Shown: piece after piece, positions 60,811 through 64,000 of the stretch
Position numbering within the stretch: the stretch's first letter is position 1
Layout: each line of letters starts with the position of its first letter
From: Rhodopseudomonas_A palustris_F
GTDB taxonomy: Bacteria > Pseudomonadota > Alphaproteobacteria > Rhizobiales > Xanthobacteraceae
NCBI RefSeq assembly: GCF_000013745.1
Contig: NC_007925.1
Span: forward strand, 372,001 to 436,000
Direction: 5' to 3'
DNA: 64,000 nt
Translations under genes and position numbers: made by a program
Notes under the pieces: model-generated
Told to the model about the DNA's origin: nothing
What the model saw: only the letters and a program-made list of their open reading frames with translations
The model's database searches: none

Positions 60811-61482
60811 ATGGCCACGCCCGCTTTCATCAAACGCATCCTGCGCTCGGATGCGTTCCAGACCTCCATCAGCTATCCGCTGGCGGCGTATTTTCAGATC
60901 GTGACCTGGACGGCCAAATTCGACCGGCCGCGGCCGCCGGTTCCGGGGCCCTACATCATGGCGATGTGGCACGGCCGGCTGATCATGCTGCCGATGCTGT
61001 GCATGGAAGACAAGGCGCTGAAGGCGCTGATCAGCGGCCACCGCGACGGCCGCATCATCTCGAAGATCGGCGCGATCTTCGGAATCCAGACCGTCACCGG
61101 ATCGAGCTCCAAGGGCGGCATGCGCGCGGTGCGCGAATTGATGCGGTTCGGCCGCGACGGCCATTGCCTGTTCGTCACCCCGGACGGGCCGCGCGGACCG
61201 CGGATGCACGTCAACGAGGGCGTTCTCGATCTCGCCCGGCTGACCGGGCTGCCGATCCTGCCGGTGTCGATCAGCCCGCAGCGCGCGGTGGTGTTCAAGA
61301 GCTGGGACCGGCTATTCCTGCCGAAGCCGTTCTCGAAGATCGTGGTGCGCTGGGGCGCGCCGATCACGGTGGACGCCGACGCCGATCGCGCCGTGATCAG
61401 CCAGCAGCTCGAAGCGGCGCTGACCGCGGTGCAACGCGACGCCGACACGCTCGCCGGCCGGGCGCCGATCGAGGCGGCGTGA
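60811..61482 (+). CDS. DUF374 lysophospholipid acyltransferase-family protein
   Basis: A 223-residue protein resembling bacterial acyltransferases of the DUF374 group. Trp53-His54-Gly55-Arg56 in MAMWHGRLIML corresponds to the HX4D-like active region, followed by ISGHRDGRII, TGSSSKGGMRAVREL and TPDGPRGPR. Probable membrane-associated lipid A or phospholipid acyltransferase; exact substrate unknown. It is the only plus-strand gene between the minus-strand aroA and cmk genes. Confidence 0.85.
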   Translation: MATPAFIKRILRSDAFQTSISYPLAAYFQIVTWTAKFDRPRPPVPGPYIMAMWHGRLIMLPMLCMEDKALKALISGHRDGRIISKIGAIFGIQTVTGSSSKGGMRAVRELMRFGRDGHCLFVTPDGPRGPRMHVNEGVLDLARLTGLPILPVSISPQRAVVFKSWDRLFLPKPFSKIVVRWGAPITVDADADRAVISQQLEAALTAVQRDADTLAGRAPIEAA

Positions 61483-61486
61483 GCTC

Positions 61487-61624
61487 GTGTCCCGGACGCG
61501 GAGCAGCGCGCAAGCGCTGCGACGCGAGCCGGGACCATTCCAAACGCTGCGGTCCGTAACGGCCCCGGATCTGCAGCGCACCACGCCGCAAGGGCGGCGC
61601 GGTGCACTGCATCCGGGGCACGCG
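61487..61624. repeat. Family-C palindromic repeat
   Basis: Outer ends GTGTCCCGGACGCGG and CATCCGGGGCACGCG with inner inverted pairs around GGGACC...GGCCCC. Between convergent acyltransferase and aroA genes. Copies at 50210 and 57603. Confidence 0.82.
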
Positions 61625-61639
61625 ACCAACAGTCCGTGT

Positions 61640-62989
61640 TCAGCCGAACTCCGCGCCGAGCCGGCGCATCATCGGGATGAAGTCCGGGAAGGACGTCGCG
61701 ATGAAGCCGGTATCGTCGATGGTCACCGGCTGGTCGGCGGCGAGCCCCATCACCAGCGCCGACATCGCGATGCGGTGATCCATTTCGGTGGCAACGAGCC
61801 CGCCGCCCGGCACGTGGCCGCGGCCCTCGACGATCAGATCGTCGCCGTCGATCTCGACCGAAACGCCGTTGAGCCGCAGCATCGCCGCGGTGGCTTCCAG
61901 CCGGTCGCTCTCCTTGACCCGCAATTCCTTCAAGCCCCGCATCCGCGTGGTGCCCTCGGCGAAGGCGGCGGCCACCGCCAGCACCAGATATTCGTCAATC
62001 ATCGACGGCGCCCGCTCCGGCGGAACTTCGACGCCCTTGAGCTGCGAGGCGCGCACCCGGAACTGGGCCATCGGCTCGCCGGCGTCGCCGCGCACCTCGC
62101 TCTCCTCGATCGAGCCGCCCATTTCGCGCAAGGTCTTGAACAGCCCGGTGCGCAGCGGATTGGTCATCACCTCGGTCAGCACGATGTCGGAGCCCGGCAC
62201 GATCAGTGCCGCCACGATCGGAAACGCCGCCGAGGACGGGTCGGCCGGCACCACCACCGGCGCCCCGCGCAGCTCGGGCTGCCCGGTCAGCGAGATCTTG
62301 CGGCCGTGCGCGCCTTCGGGCTCGCTGACGATCTGCGCGCCGAAATGGCTCAGCATCAGTTCGGTGTGGTCGCGGCTGGCCTCCTGCTCGATCACCGTGG
62401 TGATTCCGGGCGCCGCCAGCCCCGCCAGCAGCACCGCGGACTTGATCTGCGCCGAGGCCACCGGGGTGCGGTAGAGGATCGGCAGCGGATCGCGGGCGCC
62501 CTGCAGGGTCAGCGGCAGCCGGCCGCCCTCGCGGCTGTCGATGACCCGTGCGCCCATCAGTTCCAATGGATCGACGATCCGCCGCATCGGCCGCGAGCGC
62601 AGCGAGGCGTCGCCGTCGAAGGTGGCGGTGATCGGACAGCCGGCGACCGCGCCCATCACCAGCCGGCAGCCGGTGCCGGAATTGCCGAAATCGAGCGCCG
62701 CGGCCGGCTGCGCGAAACCGCCGACGCCGACGCCGTGGATCCGCCAGGCAAAATCGCCGGTGCGCTCGACGCTAGCGCCGAGCGCCCGCATCGCTTTGGC
62801 GGTGTTGAGCACGTCCTCGCCCTCGAGCAGCCCGCTGATCCGGGTTTCGCCGACCGCCAGCGCGCCGAGAATCAGCGCCCGATGCGAGATCGATTTGTCG
62901 CCCGGCACCCGCACCCGGCCGGTCAGGGACGCGGACTTGCGCGCTTGAAGTGGGCTCGGCTGGCCGGAGGGGTGAGCTGAATGGGTCAA
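61640..62989 (-). CDS. aroA: 3-phosphoshikimate 1-carboxyvinyltransferase (EPSP synthase)
   Basis: About 449 residues. Conserved blocks are VPGDKSISHRALI, LDFGNSGTGCRLV, LPVASAQIKSAVLLAG-like region and ELRVKESDRL. Shikimate pathway enzyme. The TTG at 62989 is chosen because AGAGGAA lies 7 nt upstream; an ATG at 63043 gives 18 more residues. It is followed on the minus strand by cmk and rpsA, interrupted by the plus-strand acyltransferase. Confidence 0.93.
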   Translation of the reverse strand: MTHSAHPSGQPSPLQARKSASLTGRVRVPGDKSISHRALILGALAVGETRISGLLEGEDVLNTAKAMRALGASVERTGDFAWRIHGVGVGGFAQPAAALDFGNSGTGCRLVMGAVAGCPITATFDGDASLRSRPMRRIVDPLELMGARVIDSREGGRLPLTLQGARDPLPILYRTPVASAQIKSAVLLAGLAAPGITTVIEQEASRDHTELMLSHFGAQIVSEPEGAHGRKISLTGQPELRGAPVVVPADPSSAAFPIVAALIVPGSDIVLTEVMTNPLRTGLFKTLREMGGSIEESEVRGDAGEPMAQFRVRASQLKGVEVPPERAPSMIDEYLVLAVAAAFAEGTTRMRGLKELRVKESDRLEATAAMLRLNGVSVEIDGDDLIVEGRGHVPGGGLVATEMDHRIAMSALVMGLAADQPVTIDDTGFIATSFPDFIPMMRRLGAEFG

Positions 62990-63135
62990 GATTGTGTTCC
63001 TCTGCGCCGGCGCGGCCGGATGCGAACGGCTTGCGCGCATCACGTTGCCGCCGCCCCGTGCAGAGCGCTATTGACAGCAGCGTGGCAACTAGCCAAGTGA
63101 AGCACCGTTTTTCAAGAATTCCCAGGATTGCACAA

Positions 63136-63558
63136 GTGGCCAAATCCGACCTCGGCACCAAGCGTATTTGCCCGACGACCGGCAAAAAGTTCTACGACCT
63201 CAATAAGACCCCGGTGATTTCGCCCTATACCGGGGAGGTCGTTCCGATTGCGCCGATTCCGCCGCCGCGAACCCGTGCGGACGCCGCCTCGCGCGCCGCC
63301 GCGGCCTCCGCGGCTGCTGCCGCCGAAGCGCCGGAAGCCGCCGAAGCCGAGGAATTGGTGCCGTTGGAAGAAGCCGACGCCGAAGAGAACACCGGCAAGG
63401 TCAAGGCCGTGGTGCCGGAATCCGAAGACGATATCGAGATCGACGACACCATCGAAGACGATGACGACGACGATTCCACCTTCATCGCCGACGAAGAAGA
63501 AGGCGACGAAGACGTCACCGATATCATTGGTGACGTTTCTGGTGACGAGGAGACTTGA
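63136..63558 (+). CDS. FYDLN-acid domain protein (TIGR02300 family)
   Basis: A 140-residue protein. The N-terminus carries KRICPTTGKKFYDLNKTP and SPYTGEVV, the hallmark of the family. An Ala-rich stretch and a very acidic Asp/Glu tail follow. Short and probably flexible; found next to tRNA-Ala in this lineage. GTG start at 63136 with a CAGGA stretch upstream. Function unknown. Confidence 0.9.
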   Translation: MAKSDLGTKRICPTTGKKFYDLNKTPVISPYTGEVVPIAPIPPPRTRADAASRAAAASAAAAAEAPEAAEAEELVPLEEADAEENTGKVKAVVPESEDDIEIDDTIEDDDDDDSTFIADEEEGDEDVTDIIGDVSGDEET

Positions 63559-63623
63559 GATCGTCGCCGGAATGTGATCAACGAATGCCTGCGCGGACGA
63601 ATCCCACCGCCGCGCACGGTTAA

Positions 63624-63698
<75 letters not shown>

Positions 63699-63699
<1 letters not shown>

Positions 63700-63770
63700 G
63701 CCTTCGCTTGCTTCGCAAGCTACGGCTCGGCAAGCCACGCCGAACTCTCGTGGCGAAGCAAGCGAAGGCT
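63699..63770. repeat. Inverted repeat after tRNA-Ala
   Basis: Perfect 18-bp arms AGCCTTCGCTTGCTTCGC (63699-63716) and GCGAAGCAAGCGAAGGCT (63753-63770) around a 36-bp centre. It overlaps the last base of the tRNA CCA and lies about 118 bp before the second GIY-YIG gene. Confidence 0.9.
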
Positions 63771-63888
63771 GCCGCGGCGTAGCCCGCAGGGCGAAGCCGG
63801 GCCGCTCGATTTCATCGACACAGCTTCAATCTTCCAAACTCCAACTTCAATCAGCACTCCGACGTTCCGCGCGCCTTGGCAGGGTTCG

Positions 63889-64000
63889 ATGAAGTACGTC
63901 TACATTCTCGAAAGCCTCGACTCCGAACATTTTTATGTCGGCATCGCCGACGATCTGCGCGCACGGCTGGCCAAGCACAATGCCGGCGAGGTGCCCCATA
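63889..64000 (+). CDS. GIY-YIG nuclease-family protein (partial, 3' end outside window)
   Basis: The first 37 residues of a small GIY-YIG protein: KYVYILESLDSEHFYVGIAD then RARLAKHNAGEVP. The tyrosines, YVG and Asn/Gly-rich end match the one at 30179, but the sequence is diverged from it. The rest is outside the window. It follows tRNA-Ala and an inverted repeat. Confidence 0.85.
   Translation, partial: MKYVYILESLDSEHFYVGIADDLRARLAKHNAGEVPH

Overview
The window is about 64 kb of high-GC chromosomal DNA from an alphaproteobacterium. I infer a Rhodopseudomonas/Bradyrhizobium-type member of the Hyphomicrobiales from three things: an Irr-type Fur regulator, a RegB/RegA redox two-component pair together with DivL and a FYDLN-acid protein, and gene blocks such as aroA/cmk/rpsA, trpF-trpB-trpA-accD-folC and mutM/ubiE-ubiB-coaBC-dut. 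No species name can be read from the sequence alone. Nearly all genes are ordinary chromosomal genes. No phage, plasmid, IS transposase, cas or rRNA gene was seen.

Layout. 1-10 kb: the end of irr, three small envelope-type genes, a 2-hydroxyacid dehydrogenase, a YgjP-like metalloprotein, an intracellular PHA depolymerase, an ABC-2 exporter pair and regB/regA. 10-17 kb: divergent katG and oxyR, then mutS and a MoeB/ThiF-family gene. 17-29 kb: a secreted protease-like protein that lacks its catalytic His, a hybrid histidine kinase, an MmgE/PrpD protein, a FUSC-type exporter, a DUF2269-DUF2867 pair, a PHB-depolymerase-type esterase, two small genes, an MBL hydrolase and mmcB. 29.7-31.8 kb: a tandem array of composite palindromic repeats. 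A small GIY-YIG nuclease gene sits exactly in the centre of one repeat unit. 31.8-43 kb: mutM facing ubiE-ubiB, then coaBC (with an N-terminal FitA-like ribbon-helix-helix domain), dut, divL, a tsaE-kinase fusion, a PilZ gene and a MurU-like nucleotidyltransferase. 43-50 kb: addB-addA and trxA. 50-63.6 kb, mostly minus strand: aroA, cmk, rpsA, sppA, ihfB, lapA, trpF, trpB, trpA, accD and folC, with one plus-strand acyltransferase gene. The right end holds a FYDLN-acid gene, tRNA-Ala(GGC) and the start of a second GIY-YIG gene.

How genes work together. Many pairs are translationally coupled by 1-4 nt overlaps: trpF/trpB/trpA, accD/folC, ubiE/ubiB, coaBC/dut, divL/tsaE and addB/addA. Oxidative defence (oxyR/katG), redox control (regBA), DNA repair (mutS, mutM, mmcB, addAB, dut) and a probable murein-recycling branch (AmgK-like kinase domain plus MurU) are represented.

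The least ordinary part is the intergenic DNA. At least four palindromic repeat families occur. Most are built as two inverted half-elements around a short centre, a layout resembling REPINs. A further ~200-bp element with terminal inverted repeats is present in three copies, one of which supplies the mutS stop codon. The GIY-YIG gene at 30179-30493 occupies the spacer of one composite repeat, with half-elements of the same family on both sides. This is the best candidate here for an undescribed system: palindromic repeats coupled to a small GIY-YIG nuclease instead of a RAYT transposase.
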